Shown here: piece by piece, positions 39,141 to 51,530 of the stretch
Numbering within the stretch: position 1 is the first letter of the stretch
How the letters are laid out: each line of letters begins with the position of its first letter
The notes under the pieces: model-generated
The model's database searches: none
What the model was told of the DNA's origin: nothing
The model's input: only the letters and a program-made list of their open reading frames with translations
Made by a program: the position numbers and the translations under genes
Source of the DNA: Sitta carolinensis
Taxonomy: Eukaryota > Chordata > Aves > Passeriformes > Sittidae
Assembly (NCBI GenBank): GCA_032173965.1
Contig: CM063288.1
Location: forward strand, 12,876,501 to 12,940,500
DNA length: 64,000 nt
Reading direction: 5' to 3'

Positions 39141-40999
39141 ATGTTGGATTGCAGTGTACATGGCAGTAGTTTTCAAATTTTTATGGATGGCACTCTGCTG
39201 CCATACCTATTGCTCTAGGTAGAGAGGAATTAATTACTTAAACTTATGAGACAAATAATTTCCTTCTCTCTGTTGCCTCTGACCAGCAAACGGGACATAC
39301 TCTACAAAATATAAAGCAAGAAAATAACTCAACTTACTTGTAAAACAGTATTATTTCCTAATTCTGTTTCTTCAGGTAAATGGCTGAAGTCTCAATCCTG
39401 AGCTGCAGCACTTTGCAGATACTTTCAAGATTGGAATATGTTGGTCAACAACACTTTAAATTGACTATATTAGAAGCAGATAATAGAAATGGTTGCACAT
39501 GAATTAGCCAAATATCAGGATTCCTGATCTGCAAGAGATTTCCTGGGTCTTAAAATTTTAATTTTCTTGTGTATTAGAACCAAGCTAAATGCATGGTAAA
39601 TGAAAAATAAAACTGATTTTCTTATTAGGAAAATGGAGAATAATGGAAAAAAAGTTGCACTGCCCTTTTCAAAAAAGGCTACAAAAATTACAAAATGCTA
39701 CAAAAAATCCTATTCTTTATATCTGTGGCTCTGTAGGTTCAAATGTTTTGTTCAGAAATTTCCTAGAAATTTTCTACAAGCATGTTTTAGTACACTGTGT
39801 TATCTTATTAACATTTGCCAATGAAAACCTGCTTCATTAGGAAGTTTCCAAGTCACTCTAATATTTTGTTTTACTGTTCTGTTTCCTGAATTTGAATACT
39901 TCAAATATAACAGATATTTGATAGACAAACAAAATAATTATACAGACTGCGATCTGTCTAAATGTAAAAGGTCTCAGGTTCTCATTACTTTTTAGGAGTA
40001 GGTTGTTTTTACATATTCTTTGCAGTTCAGCTTTTAAGCTGGACCTGACATTCTACAGCCATAAAATAGGATAAAAATATTATTTCTAAATTAATATGAT
40101 GTGGAACTCTTGGGAATGGGACTTTTAAATGTTGCTTAAGTAGTTTCATATCCTATCATATCCGTTATTCAAAACATGACTTCCTTTATGACATGTTTTG
40201 TAAAGTACACTGATAAATATATAGCATGGAGGACATATTGTGTTAAAACTCTTATTTCCAAAAGAAGTCCAAAAATACACTAAAGACTGATCAGGTTTCA
40301 GGGGAAAATTAAAATAAAAACCACCAACATTCTGTCCCATGAAAATATAATTTTTTCTCTGTTTGAAATTTCTGGTTTTATATATACATATATCAATTGA
40401 TGCAATTGGAACAGTCCTCGTGTGGTTCCTTTTACTTTCTCATTATTAAGTACCTGTTGCTGATTGTGATTTGTAAGTTGAGCAATGAAACTCTGCTCCA
40501 GAAGAGAGCCTAGGTGTTCTTTGCATACCCAAGTTACCTTAGCATGGGTATGGAAGACTGAAAGAAAATTGCTGCAGGAAGTGGCTTCAGTAACAATGTA
40601 TTGGCTCAGTGATGGAAAAGCTAAATGTTTAAAGGTCCTTAAAAATCCTTTGGAAGAATATTGTGATGATGGACTTCAGCACTTGACAGATATTGCAGAA
40701 GGATAAGTGCCAGCATCAATTTTAGAAATTATTCCTGGGAACAAAAGACATTATGATTTTAGATTTTATTTTTTATTTCATAACTATTGAAAATATATTC
40801 TTCATTGCACTTTGGGACAATAACATATATAGTCAGTCCAGTTTAAAGATTTTTTTTTTATTTATTCACTTGTTATTACCCTAATGATACTCAGTGCATG
40901 CTTTATTTTGTTTTTAAATGTGCAACTGCCAGATTTAATGTGTTGCAGAAATTCTTTTAAGACACCTGGAATTCCATTCAGTCCTGACTTTTGTTTTCC

Positions 41000-41018
41000 T
41001 TTTTTTTTTTTTTTTTTT
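41000..41018. repeat. Poly(T) tract, 19 bases
   Basis: Uninterrupted run of 19 T, preceded by a short T/G/C stretch. No associated element identified. Confidence 0.9.
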
Positions 41019-43148
41019 AACTGTGAATGTTTACTGACAACGGGTTTCTGCCATAGTTGAGTTATATTGAAGTCAGACAGGATGGCAGATTGAGAAACTT
41101 GACTGAGGCATATGTTAATTTAATTCTAAAATATATATGCAATGCCACTTGCAGTTAATTTCTACCAATTTGCAGATAAATTATGCTTTGAGTCTGAAGG
41201 TGAATCTTCTGATGTAATTCATTGAAAGTTCCTGAGATTCATTCACATCTTCTATATTTTCCCAGCTTGTTGCATGCTGCCAGCAGACACTGAAATGTGC
41301 TGTTACATTTCAGTTCTCAGGCAGAGGCTCAGAACTTCCATGTCTGGGCCCTGTGAGAACAAACCAACAGAAAGAAATACATTTTCTAACTAGTCTTGTT
41401 CAGTGTGTGTGTTTGAGTGTTCTGTCATGTTATTCCACCAGTTCCAAATCCCCATAAAAATAATCTTTTTTTTTAGCAGCAAGATCTGCTTCTCTGCACT
41501 GTTTAGTCAGGCAGTTCAGACTATGAACTGTCTGACTTGTATTAAATCAGCCCGAGGCTTGGATTTTCCAAAGCACTGGTCTAGTAATGGCCAAAGCCAT
41601 TTTTTTTTTTCCTACCATATTGTCCATAAACATCTTTTTGACAAATGTGATGCCTGCTGTAACTGCTTGAACTGTGCAGTGCATAACACAAGAGGAATGT
41701 GTTTGGGTTATCCTAATACTGGAGTACCCATAAATTTTTGTAAACTTTCTCTTTTAAAGACAGCCCAGATCCTTAAACACAAGACAGTCAGGATGCTGAC
41801 ACACCTAAATATCTTTAAAAACAGGGTCTTCGAAGATTTCAACTGATAGTCCAAGACACTTAGTTTTTTGATTCCTATGATACTTTTGTCATTTCAAGTG
41901 GACAATTTCACTATTGCTTATTGAATCTTGGCTTAGGCCAAAGGGTTCATAAAAATAAAATTATCAAGAGAATCATGGAAATTCTCTTTCTTCGCAATTT
42001 ATGAACATGGCTTTCAAGCTTCTGCATCAAGTAGAAACTTTGGAAAATATCATTAGCCTAATATTTAGCAAATTGGTAAGGGTTTGACCACTCATGTCCT
42101 TTTACTTCTAACACAGCTCTGCAATGGATTCTCCTATCACCAAAGCAGAAGCTGGGGTGTTAGTTTTTTAACAATATGACATGATGAGCCAGTTCACTGG
42201 ATAAAGTTTCCATCTCATAACTCATGAAATAATGTTTGTCTTGGGGGAAAAGGACACTACCAAAGCACAGAAACCACTTTAGTGCTAGTATGTTTGTTTC
42301 AGCTTAGAAGAATTCTTACCTATTCTTTGCACATATTTTTCAGGAGAAGTTAGGCTTCAATGCTGTTATATTTCCAGCTATAACTAATTTTTCATTGTTC
42401 AGATAGTTAAACCTTCAGAGCTTCAGCAGAGCTGCAACTAACAGGTATCTTGGGAGGCTGTGAATCCAAATGTTGACATTTTGTAGCAAAGCTTGTTAGA
42501 GCATTTGCCAGGAAACTGAATTCTGTAGCACTTTAAACTAGCTGACTGCTCTTAAACACCTTTGGCAGTTTTATTATTCCTTGCAAACATTTTCAGAGTT
42601 GGATGGGAATCGTAGTGCAGTGGCCAGACAATCTGTCCACAAACACCCTTGTTTGAAGATGCTGGATGGTTGTTTCCACTCTCCATTTGCTATCAGTCAA
42701 GTACATGGGTGGCTGAGTAGATTTCTTGGTGCCAGTGAAAGTGGTTGAAAGCCACATAGCTTGCAGTGAAGGAAATAATCTGGATGACAATATGGTAACA
42801 TTTTGCTCATCTGTGGAATTTTTAATTTAAGAATCTTGAAATAATTGATAGGCTAATCTGAATTAATTCCAGATGACATATTCTTTGTACTTTGAACAGG
42901 CAGGAACTCATTCATGTCATACTAATGTCCACATCTAAGATGGTCCCTGTGACACCTGTCACAGTGGCATCTCTGCAAAAAATTAACAAATTCAGAATCC
43001 AAGTGTGTTAAAAATTAATATGTTTGATAAAGACAAAACATATGCTCTTAGGATAAGAAGACATTTTTAGCAGTATTTATCAGTTCAAAGTGATCAGGAA
43101 ATAATTTGCAGCTTGGGGGAATATGTGTTATCTTGGTATATGTTTTAA

Positions 43149-43164
43149 TTTTTTTTTTTTTTTT
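43149..43164. repeat. Poly(T) tract, 16 bases
   Basis: Uninterrupted run of 16 T in AT-rich sequence; no associated element. Confidence 0.9.
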
Positions 43165-43957
43165 ATATAGAAAACTTTAATTATCAAAGTTTTTAGGAAT
43201 AAGCATAAAACTGAGGCACGTGGGAGTTCCCATTGGTTTGGGAGCTCATTCAGCTGAAATAAAATGTTTCTATTTTAAATCTGAAATTTTGACAAAAAAA
43301 ATTGTTCCCTTTCTTACCCCCCAGAAGTGACCACCTAGTGACCAAATATTTTATTTGATTCATGTATTATAATACATTATTTCCATCAGTGTGCTGTTTT
43401 GAGGGTTTTAATGTTGTTTAGAAAAAATCTAATTTCATCATGAATATAATTAAGGCTTTGTACCGTATACTTCCATGTTTACTAGGAAAAATCTCAGAAA
43501 GATTTCAATGGAATATTTAGAAGGAATGGAAGATTCATCCTAAAAGAAAGACAGGTGAATGAGATGCAGAAGAGAAGTACTAAAAACACAGATGTTCCAC
43601 ACTCAGAGTTTGTTACTTCAGTGACTTCAGAAGAAATCTTCTTGCAAATGTTTAATTTATTCAATACTTTTCACTCAATTTCATAGAAATGAGTTCACTC
43701 TTGTTCATTGTTTTAGCCTAATTTAGGAGTGAGGCACCTATGGAGGTCATCTATGCCCGTCTGCTGCTAAAGCAGGGCCAAATTACCCCGCTCAAGGATC
43801 AGGGTTTTTTGTTCCTTTCTCCAGACATAACCTCTGTAGTATTCTGTTCTTAATAAGTAAATCTCCTTAGCACTGAGCCTGGAAGTAAAAAATGGAAGTT
43901 TCCAGGAACTGCTTTTGCAGTCTTTAATTCTGCATGTTTTGGGTGGTTTTGATAAGG

Positions 43958-43984
43958 AAAAAAAAAAAAAAAAAAAAAAAAAAA
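43958..43984 (+). repeat. Poly(A) tract, 27 bases
   Basis: Uninterrupted run of 27 A followed by an A/C/G-rich stretch. No AATAAA at the expected distance upstream, so a retroposed origin is not supported. Confidence 0.9.
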
Positions 43985-44087
43985 GAAGAACACAACAACA
44001 AGAGAATGCATGAGAACAATTAAAATAGAAATTTAGAGAAAATAACAAAGGTATCAGACTGACTGAACTGAAGATACCTTTCCTGTC

Positions 44088-44131
44088 GGTTTGGTTTGGT
44101 TTGGTTCTTTTTTTTTGCTGTTGTTGTTGTT
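44088..44131. repeat. GGTTT pentamer, T run and TTG trinucleotide repeats
   Basis: About four GGTTT units at 44088-44106, then a T run, then about four TTG units ending near 44131. Simple sequence only. Confidence 0.85.
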
Positions 44132-44606
44132 AATAATAGCCACTTTTTATGCTATCTAGAGCATCTGGATGATAAGAAAATGTGTAATGAGCATACTTGG
44201 AAATGATAAGCATGTCCTTCCCGGCTGGTAATCACCCATAGTCAGTTAGAATGCAAATATTTGCATGTTATGGTTAATGAAGCCATTACTTTCTTATTTT
44301 TGAGCTAATGGAAGCCCACAGATGTTCTGTGTGTTAAAAAATAATTTATAACATCTTGTAGTGCAAAGTCCCTTTCTGACCATATAGAGCACATTTACAT
44401 GTTAATTATTCTTAAAACCTTTTGTCTTTGTCCATAGTTTCTAAAAAAAATTAGGATTATGTTGTTCATTGGTCTGAAATCCCATGAAGACTGGAGTGGA
44501 TTATTTTGCTCATTGTTCTAGGGTAACCTGAAGTGGATTATACAGTTTGCTGGACTGGAAGCCCTGCGCTGGGTTACTGATTCATATTATTCTCTGAGCT
44601 CTAGAC

Positions 44607-44652
44607 AGATCCTTGGAATTTCTGCCAGGAGATCCTCGGAATTTCTGCGATT
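44607..44652. repeat. 23-bp tandem duplication, two copies
   Basis: Copy 1 is 44607-44629 and copy 2 is 44630-44652. Both share AGATCCT, then T or C, then GGAATTTCTGC; the last few bases of copy 2 have diverged. A local duplication in unique sequence. Confidence 0.85.
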
Positions 44653-45227
44653 TTTCTTTGTTCAGTAAATTAAATCTTCAGTAATTTCTAAGCAGTTAAG
44701 AGAATTTCTGTTTAATCTGGGCAACAGTAGGCTCACCCATTTGCCAGTAAACATCCTCTGATGAAAAGGGAAGTGTATTAAAGCTTGCTAGTAATTTTAA
44801 TTGAGGTGAAAAACCCAGTCAGTTATTCAGACGCTGGAGTTCTCCAATTAAATCTTCCTTTCATCTGACTGTGCTCCTGGTTAGACTAAACACATCTCTA
44901 TGACATTTAACACCCTAAGAATGTGGTGATTATTTGCACTCCAGTAGAACCTAAAGGACCTATTGTGCCAGACTTTGTGCAGAAGACTGAACTCTAATCA
45001 TTCTCTAACCCCAAGAAAATACAAGCAGAATTTGATGACTGAGAAGATGTGACAGAAAGGATTGACTAAAGACTGTATTTCCTTGAAGTAATTATGACAA
45101 TTCCAGGTTAAAATCTGTTAGAAGATATACTGTATTCCATTACAATTCAGCTGGGATTTTTATGCAAGCCTGCGAATAATCTGGTTCATCAGTTCAACTT
45201 TAAACTAGAGTAAACAAATTGAGGTGG

Positions 45228-45821
45228 TGTCATGGTGTAGTCCCAGCTGTTAACTGGGTCCCCACAGATCCACTTACTCACTTCCTGCCCATGGGATGGG
45301 GAAGAGAAGTGGGAGAATAAAATTGAGGGAATTGATCAGCTGAGATAAAGCATAATAGGTAAAGCAAATCCAAACGACCAAAGCCCAAGCAAGGAGTTCA
45401 TCCACCACTTCCCAAGGGCAGGCAGGCATTCAGCCATTCCCAGGACAGACAGGTTCCATCACATGCAATAGTGGCTTGGGAAAACAAACACCATCTCTCC
45501 AAATGTTCCCTCCCTTCCTTCTTCTGTTACCAGCTCTCTGTGCTGAGCATGATGCCATATGGGATGGGATGGGATATCCCTGTGGACATTTGGGGTCAAC
45601 TATCCTGGCTCTGTCCCCTCCCAGCTCATTGTGCACCCCTATGCCTGGTGGGTGGCTCAGAAAAGGCCTTGACTGTATATGCTTATTATAGTTTCAATTA
45701 TTAAAATAACTCAACCTAAGAATTTTCTCACATTTTCTCTTCTAATTCTCTCCCAGATCCCACTGAGGAGGAGTGAGCTGCTGGGTGGGGCTGAGTTGCC
45801 AGCTGGAGTTAAACCATGACA
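45228..45821. mobile_element. Songbird-type retroviral LTR sequence in inverted (head-to-head) arrangement
   Basis: The left part resembles, in antisense, an endogenous-retrovirus LTR family common in songbird genomes. Successive matches are TGTCATGGTGTAGTCCCAG at the start, the 'catgggatggggaagagaa' segment at about 45290-45308, 'gagataaag...aataggtaaagc', 'cacttcccaagggcaggcaggc', and 'ttgtgcacccc' with 'agaaaaggccttgact' at about 45630-45674. From about 45700 the sequence switches to the LTR 3' end in the sense direction, ending AGTTAAACCATGACA at 45821. The outer 120 or so bases at each end are therefore imperfect inverted repeats (about 70-75% by eye), giving TGT...ACA termini. No flanking target-site duplication is visible. 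Family assignment is from memory. Confidence 0.75.
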
Positions 45822-48309
45822 TCCTTGAAGGTATATAAACTCATGTGTCCTCAAGAAAATCTTAAATCCTCACCTTGTATGTACCAGAAAATGGTAAAAA
45901 AAAAGCATCTCAGAAAGAGGTCTTTCTGTCATGTGAAGGTGTTAATGCACCCCTTAGAAAGACTCTGACTTAATTTTCCATGAACTTCATTAATACCAAA
46001 TTTTCTATTGCAAGCATACTGAAAAGTAATCAATAGACTTGCTCATGGAAATATCTTGCCTATGGCCATCATTCTTAAAATAAATCAATAATAACCAAAT
46101 TCCCAATGTGAGCAAGAAAGAATTAAAGACTGATTTTCTCAATTTTAGTCTGAAATATGATACTGTGAGTTAGCACCTCGCAGCAAGAAACTCAGTAAAA
46201 ATTGTACAAAACACACTAGTACAAATTGTCAGAGCATACCTCATCACAAAAGTTGCCATATAAATAGAAAAAAGTTCCTCTAATTAAATATAAACCCTTT
46301 ACAGCTGTGAAACTATAAATTTTTATCTATACTAGTAGTAGCTGTAAAATTTAATCTAAGGTGAAGTAGATTTTTTCTCCCCCTCCTACATAAAGACTTA
46401 CATGGAATTAGAACATGCTTTTTAACTTCTTCCACATGAGCATTACCTCTCAGATATCAGTGTGCTCTTCCCAGCAGAAATGTTTATCAGGATTATGCTC
46501 ATTAAATAGTCTCTTTCATCCCCCCCTTCCTTTTATGTGCAAGTGGTCTTATTTTTAGTTAGAGGAGAGAAGCATTGCCTTCTTATATCTGATGATCTTG
46601 TAAAAATAAAGGTTTTTGTTGTGCTGACCAGCTGTGTTTGATGCTCCAGGAAGCTGATTCATAGTTAGGGTAACTACACTTATGGACTCATGTTTGAACC
46701 TCAGGAGAGAGGTTTTTTACCAGTTCAGATTAAAGCATTCAGGAATTTTAGAAGCTAGGTGTATATTTATTAATAAAAATAAATCAAAAATAAAACTAAC
46801 TAACTAAAAAATGTCCAAAAAAGATTGTAAGTGGGGAACCTCAAAATTCTCCTTGTGATTCATCTCTTGCATTAATCTGCTTTGGATTTACACTGCTAAA
46901 CCAAACAGGGACAGAGTCCTGTGGGCTGGTGGACTGGTTCCAAGGGCAGGAGAGACTCTAAAGACACTTGCCACAGCTCAGGCCTCCGGTGTAAAAAGCA
47001 TAAAGAAAATCTCAGTGCACAGTAGGATAACTGACCAGCTCTCCTCCACAGTTCTAGCCCAGTTAACAAATCCTTGAATATCCCTTTAGCAGGATCATAA
47101 AGCAATTTTATTCACAGCCTTAGGTAGTCTGGGTTTTGTTTTTGTTGGTTTGTTGCTGTGGTTTTAATTTCTGCCCTCTGAGAGAATCACTTCTCTAGCA
47201 GTAAGAACTGTGAGAAAGAAATAATTCACAGAGACATTTAGAATTTGCACTGAGGCCTGTTTAATCCAAAATCGAATAAGTTTCATATTTATGGTGATGA
47301 TGAGGAAGAATGTATCAATGCAGTTAATCCAGTTATGAGCCTCTCAACTTCAGTGTTTTGTTCAAGTTTGACCTACAGTGTGTTCTGAGAGTTCATGCTG
47401 AATAGACCCAGATCCTGCTGATGCAAGCCTCTGGGGTGCTGTTCTACCCTGGACATCCTTACAATCCTGTTGCACGTTCTCTGAGAAACAGCATTTTAGC
47501 TGGGGCACTTAAACCTAGCCTTTTTGGATACTAAATGTTTTATAGCATTCTTGTAGGGATATAAAATCCAACACAGAACTACTGGACACTTGTTAAAGGA
47601 GAAAATGACACTTGTGCCAATTGTAAATGTTGAGGTTTCCAGCTGTATCTTTACTACCAAAAGTGGAATTACACTGTAACACTTGAGCAAGCACAGAGTA
47701 ATCTAGACCTTCTTCGAGAAGTGGGAATTCCTGGAGTGGCGTGGAATCCCTTGGTACAGACAGCAGTGCAAATCTGTCAGGTTTTTTGACATTCCAGTGT
47801 GCGATGGCTGCTGCAGCTGACATGAATTAGCTGGATGTTTATAAACCAGCCCAAGCAAAAGGAAACATCACTGCAGCGGGAGAAGCCCACTGGGAAGATA
47901 AGGTATGAGGGCATTAAGGCTCGGGCCTGTGCTGATAAAGAATGTCTTTATTCAGTTTTTGGTGAAGGCACAAGTTGCATAACCTCATCCTGTACCCATT
48001 CCCAATCTGCAAATTAAATCCTTTTTGCTGTAAGGCTGTAAAGCAGAGCTGGGGCTGGACTTTTATTGTGCTTATGTGCAGTACTTAGAATTCTTAATAA
48101 CCCAATCCTAAGTGAAGTGTCCAAGTACTATGAATAATAATCAAACCATAACAGCAGGAGGTACCTAATGAACAGAATTCATGTATCTCTTGTTCCAATT
48201 TACTGAGATTAGTAAACTTGCTATAATCCTAGTGATAAGTACCTGGCACTGATATCGTTGTTGGCATTGTTGGAGGATCTTTTGATTACTTCTTTTCAAT
48301 GCTGTTGTG

Positions 48310-48342
48310 TTTTTTGTTTTGGTTTTTTTTTTTGTTTTTTTT

Positions 48343-48375
<33 letters not shown>

Positions 48376-48394
48376 TTTTTGTTTTGTTTTTTTT
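48310..48394. repeat. T-rich tract with a 31-base T run
   Basis: About 85 bases almost entirely T with scattered single G or GG and one C-free core run of 31 T at 48344-48374. Lysine-rich minus frames across it are artefacts of the tract. On the minus strand it could be an old, decayed poly(A) tail, but no canonical AATAAA lies just upstream in that orientation. Confidence 0.9.
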
Positions 48395-48867
48395 CCAAAT
48401 GTGTTACTAGACATTATATTTATGCCCAAAATCAGGTTCTTGTGTACCGTTCCTGACTTATCTGTCATGAAATTAGCTTGGCAACTTCACAAGTATTTTC
48501 AACAGTATCAACACTTGAAAGAGTACAACAGACAAGTGTTGCTTTCACAGTAATTCAAGGCAATGTTAGCCTCCATTGGAGGCTTTTATTCAGTTTGGGT
48601 ATCCTCAAAGGCAGGGACAACTGGTCTGTTTTGTTTGATGGTAAAAGAACTTATGATTTTTTGGTGTTTTTAATACAGCAGCACTCTGCGTAAAAGCCAC
48701 AGAACATAAAGTGTTCTTTTTAATAGCTCATGGTCAAGGCATTGTTTTCTACTGTGTTGCTGGAGAACAGAAGTGAGCGCAAAGAGGATATTTATCTAAT
48801 GCCCAAATTTAGGATACCAGACAGGAAGATATACTGTTAAACTCCCAGTTTTCTCTGCCAGACTTGT

Positions 48868-48872
<5 letters not shown>

Positions 48873-48909
<37 letters not shown>
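48873..48909. repeat. TG dinucleotide microsatellite, about 18 units
   Basis: Uninterrupted TG repeat of 37 bases. Probably length-polymorphic; alternating purine-pyrimidine runs of this sort can adopt left-handed DNA. Confidence 0.98.
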
Positions 48910-48910
<1 letters not shown>

Positions 48911-49559
48911 TTAATGTAACTTTCCAGAATTTTTCTATTCATAAATACAAATAATACAGCTGTTATTTTCAATGTTTCTTCTGGGTTTCAGATACTGCCA
49001 TGAGAATGTTTCCTTGAAAAGTGTAATTTTTCAGTAAAAAAGATGACATTGAACAAGAGTATTCCAGCAAACAGTATTAAAAAGATGGCATGAATTATGA
49101 ATTTTACAAATTTAAATCTTTTTTCTTTTGAGTGGAGTGTGATCATAATGGGAATAAGATGCTTTATAGGGAGGAAAGGGAGAAAATCTACTTTCAGTTT
49201 TTCTCTATCAAAAGGCAGTAACAGAGAAGACAGAGCCAGAACTTTAGAGGGGCAAAATAAATGTGCAAGAGGCAAGAGAAGATAAATCCTGATTAGTTAG
49301 CAGGAAAAACAAATCACTGAGGGGATGATCAAGCATGGAAAAAATGGTCGAGGGAAGTGAAAAATTTCCATTCTTGATAGTTCTCTAGAAAAAACTATAC
49401 ATCCAATCTTAATATTTTTTATCTCTTCTTTGAACAAGGCATTGTACCAGACAAGTTCCAGATCTCCCTTCCAGGTTTTTATCTTTATTCTGTGAGCACA
49501 TACAGGGAAGTCTGAAAACAGTTGACTTTTTTTAAATTTCTTTCGTTTTGTTTTTCTTC

Positions 49560-49890
49560 CTTTTCCCTGAGGGCTTTCTGCATGGAGATGCAGTGTGTGC
49601 AGGCAGGGCTTTCCAGCATGTTAGTGCTCTCTCTTCCCCCACTCACACACTCGGGTTCTGATTCATGAAGGACAATTTAAATTGGCAGATCTGTTGACTT
49701 TGCTCCACTGTTCAACCCACTTCTGCACTCAGGTAAGCTGCTCTCCTGCAGTTTCCAGCCGAGTGCTTTAAGGCCAGCCAGCGTGCCTGAGACCAACAAA
49801 CTGGGCAGCTGTGTGATTCATCAGCTGTTCCTCAGGGTGCTCACTTGTCCTTGAGAGGGGGCTGCAGTGGGATTACTTCACCTTGAAGCA
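49560..49890. other. GC-richer patch with a splice-donor-like site
   Basis: Several successive lines are near or above half G+C, in contrast to the AT-rich flanks. A pyrimidine-rich stretch at about 49540-49570 precedes several AG dinucleotides near 49590-49615. A good donor-like match, CAG/GTAAGC, lies with its cut at 49732/49733. Together these would allow a noncoding exon of about 120-140 bases on the plus strand. No long open frame supports coding. Such matches arise by chance, and a conserved enhancer or old repeat fits as well. Confidence 0.25.
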
Positions 49891-51459
49891 GTAAGATCCA
49901 TGACCTTTCAAAATCACTTTGTGCACTGCAAGGCTCATTTACTGCATCATAACTTTCTATGAGGATCAAGGCTAATATTTTCTACTTTCAAAAGCAAAAT
50001 CTAAAGCTGTGTGTTTGTGTTTGCTCATAGGAGATACTGTTTTAAACTGCACAAAGAAAAAAGAATTAGTGGTATTATCAAGGCAGTCACTCTGAATTCA
50101 CCTGTGAATAGCTATCCAATGAACCTTTACAAAATAACTTGCTCATCAGAATTTCATAGTGGGGTGCTACATCTAAATATTTATCTTGACATAGACTGAA
50201 TTTCTCAATAAATTCTATCCTGAAACCTACTAGTAAACATAATTCCACATGGGAATTTTCCACTCAGATGTTGTCCCAGGTGTCTATGATGGAGAAGAAC
50301 TAAAAAGATAATTATTTTTGCATATTTTTATCAGAAAAATACAAATTCAGTCAGTTATATAAGTTTTCCCAGAAAAGACAAAAACCATTTATGTTTTAGT
50401 AACAGGATCAGAAACCATTTCCAACAAGTTCTAGAAGTGTTTTTTGTTTACCACTGAATGGGAAGAAGCTTGTAGGGTTGTTCACAAAGGGACAACAGAC
50501 TTCAATACAAATGCATTGATGAACTTATTTTTAGTTCCAGTGACAGGAACCTATACTTGGGTTAATTCAGGACCCGTTCATGGGTCCCCAGAAACTTGTT
50601 AGTTTGTGTGGCAGTTGTGTTTCATCTTTGCCCCAGATTGAAGATTTTTGATAAAAAAGGGTTTAAAACATGTGTATTTGAATAAGATATGGGGACGTTT
50701 AGAAGAGCATTTTCAGGTGTTTATTTGAATGGAAAAGAATCACTACATAATGAATGAGGCTTCTTATTCATAATCTAAACAGTTGTTGCATTAGTTTATA
50801 ACTTTTGCACAGTTTTATATGCTTAGATTAGTGATTTGAAAAAGCATAACACCATTGTGGCTCCAAAAACAGAGTTTCTGCACAAATGAAGGGTCTCAGT
50901 ATAATTCAAAATGAACTCAAATGCAAAGATCCATAAACTCCCATTAGATAGAGCTGGTTATTATTGCTGGTACCTGAGGGCAAAGCAGCCTTATGCCAGG
51001 AATTAATACACCTACACTGACATAAGGCAGATCCAGGGGTAATGGATATTCCAGACCTACGGTTGTGCTGTTTCTGGACCAGATGCTGCATATTTTGGGC
51101 CAATAGCAGCAATGTCTCCAATAAAAATAAAGATATCAACACAGTTAATTATTTGAAAAGTCTGTGCCTCTATCAGTATCTTTGTTGTTTGTGCTAGAAC
51201 GTTAGGCCAGATTGACCATGTAAAATGGATTTCACCTTTACTTGCCATTTAGTTGGCCAAATTCTAGTTACTTAGCCCATGAAAGGGTGAGCCTTGGTTC
51301 ACTGGCAGAAATAGAACAGATGGCAGCTCTGACACAGGCTTCAGAAACCAGAGAAAATTACTCAGAGAATCATGGAGTTTGTGGTATGCTTGATTACATT
51401 GGGTGTTTAGGAACAGGGCAGAGAATTTAATATGACTTCAAGGAATCAGCTTGTTCTAT

Positions 51460-51464
51460 ACACA

Positions 51465-51528
<64 letters not shown>
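51460..51528. repeat. Compound AC/AG dinucleotide microsatellite
   Basis: About 11 uninterrupted AC units (51460-51481) pass directly into about 23 AG units (51482-51528). Perfect units and the length predict high polymorphism. The purine-only AG half can form triplex DNA. Confidence 0.98.

Positions 51529-51530
<2 letters not shown>

Larger units (their letters stand above)
34401..45227. other. Unique AT-rich non-coding sequence
   Basis: No gene supported. The longest frame in the window, 147 codons at 41403-41846 plus, is Cys/Phe/Leu-rich, crosses a T run, has no recognisable domain and is taken as chance. Contains poly(A)/poly(T) tracts (35333, 41000, 43149, 43958), two short tandem duplications (34542 and 44607), hairpins at 35973-35993 and 39123-39140, and a GGTTT/TTG simple repeat at 44088-44131. 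Otherwise unclassified. Confidence 0.6.

Noticed and set aside
41403..41846. Longest open frame, 147 codons, plus strand
   Set aside because: In AT-rich DNA of this size about one frame this long is expected by chance. It crosses a T run, has no recognisable domain and no supporting splice or promoter context.
42593..42790. 65-codon minus frame with a protein-like composition
   Set aside because: Looked like a possible exon, but neither a known family nor convincing splice sites on both sides could be seen.
45542..45580. GGGAT short tandem units within the LTR element
   Set aside because: Only three units, and part of the LTR sequence itself, so not listed separately.
48165..48468. Lysine-rich minus frames and Phe-rich plus frame
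   Set aside because: Direct products of translating the T-rich tract.
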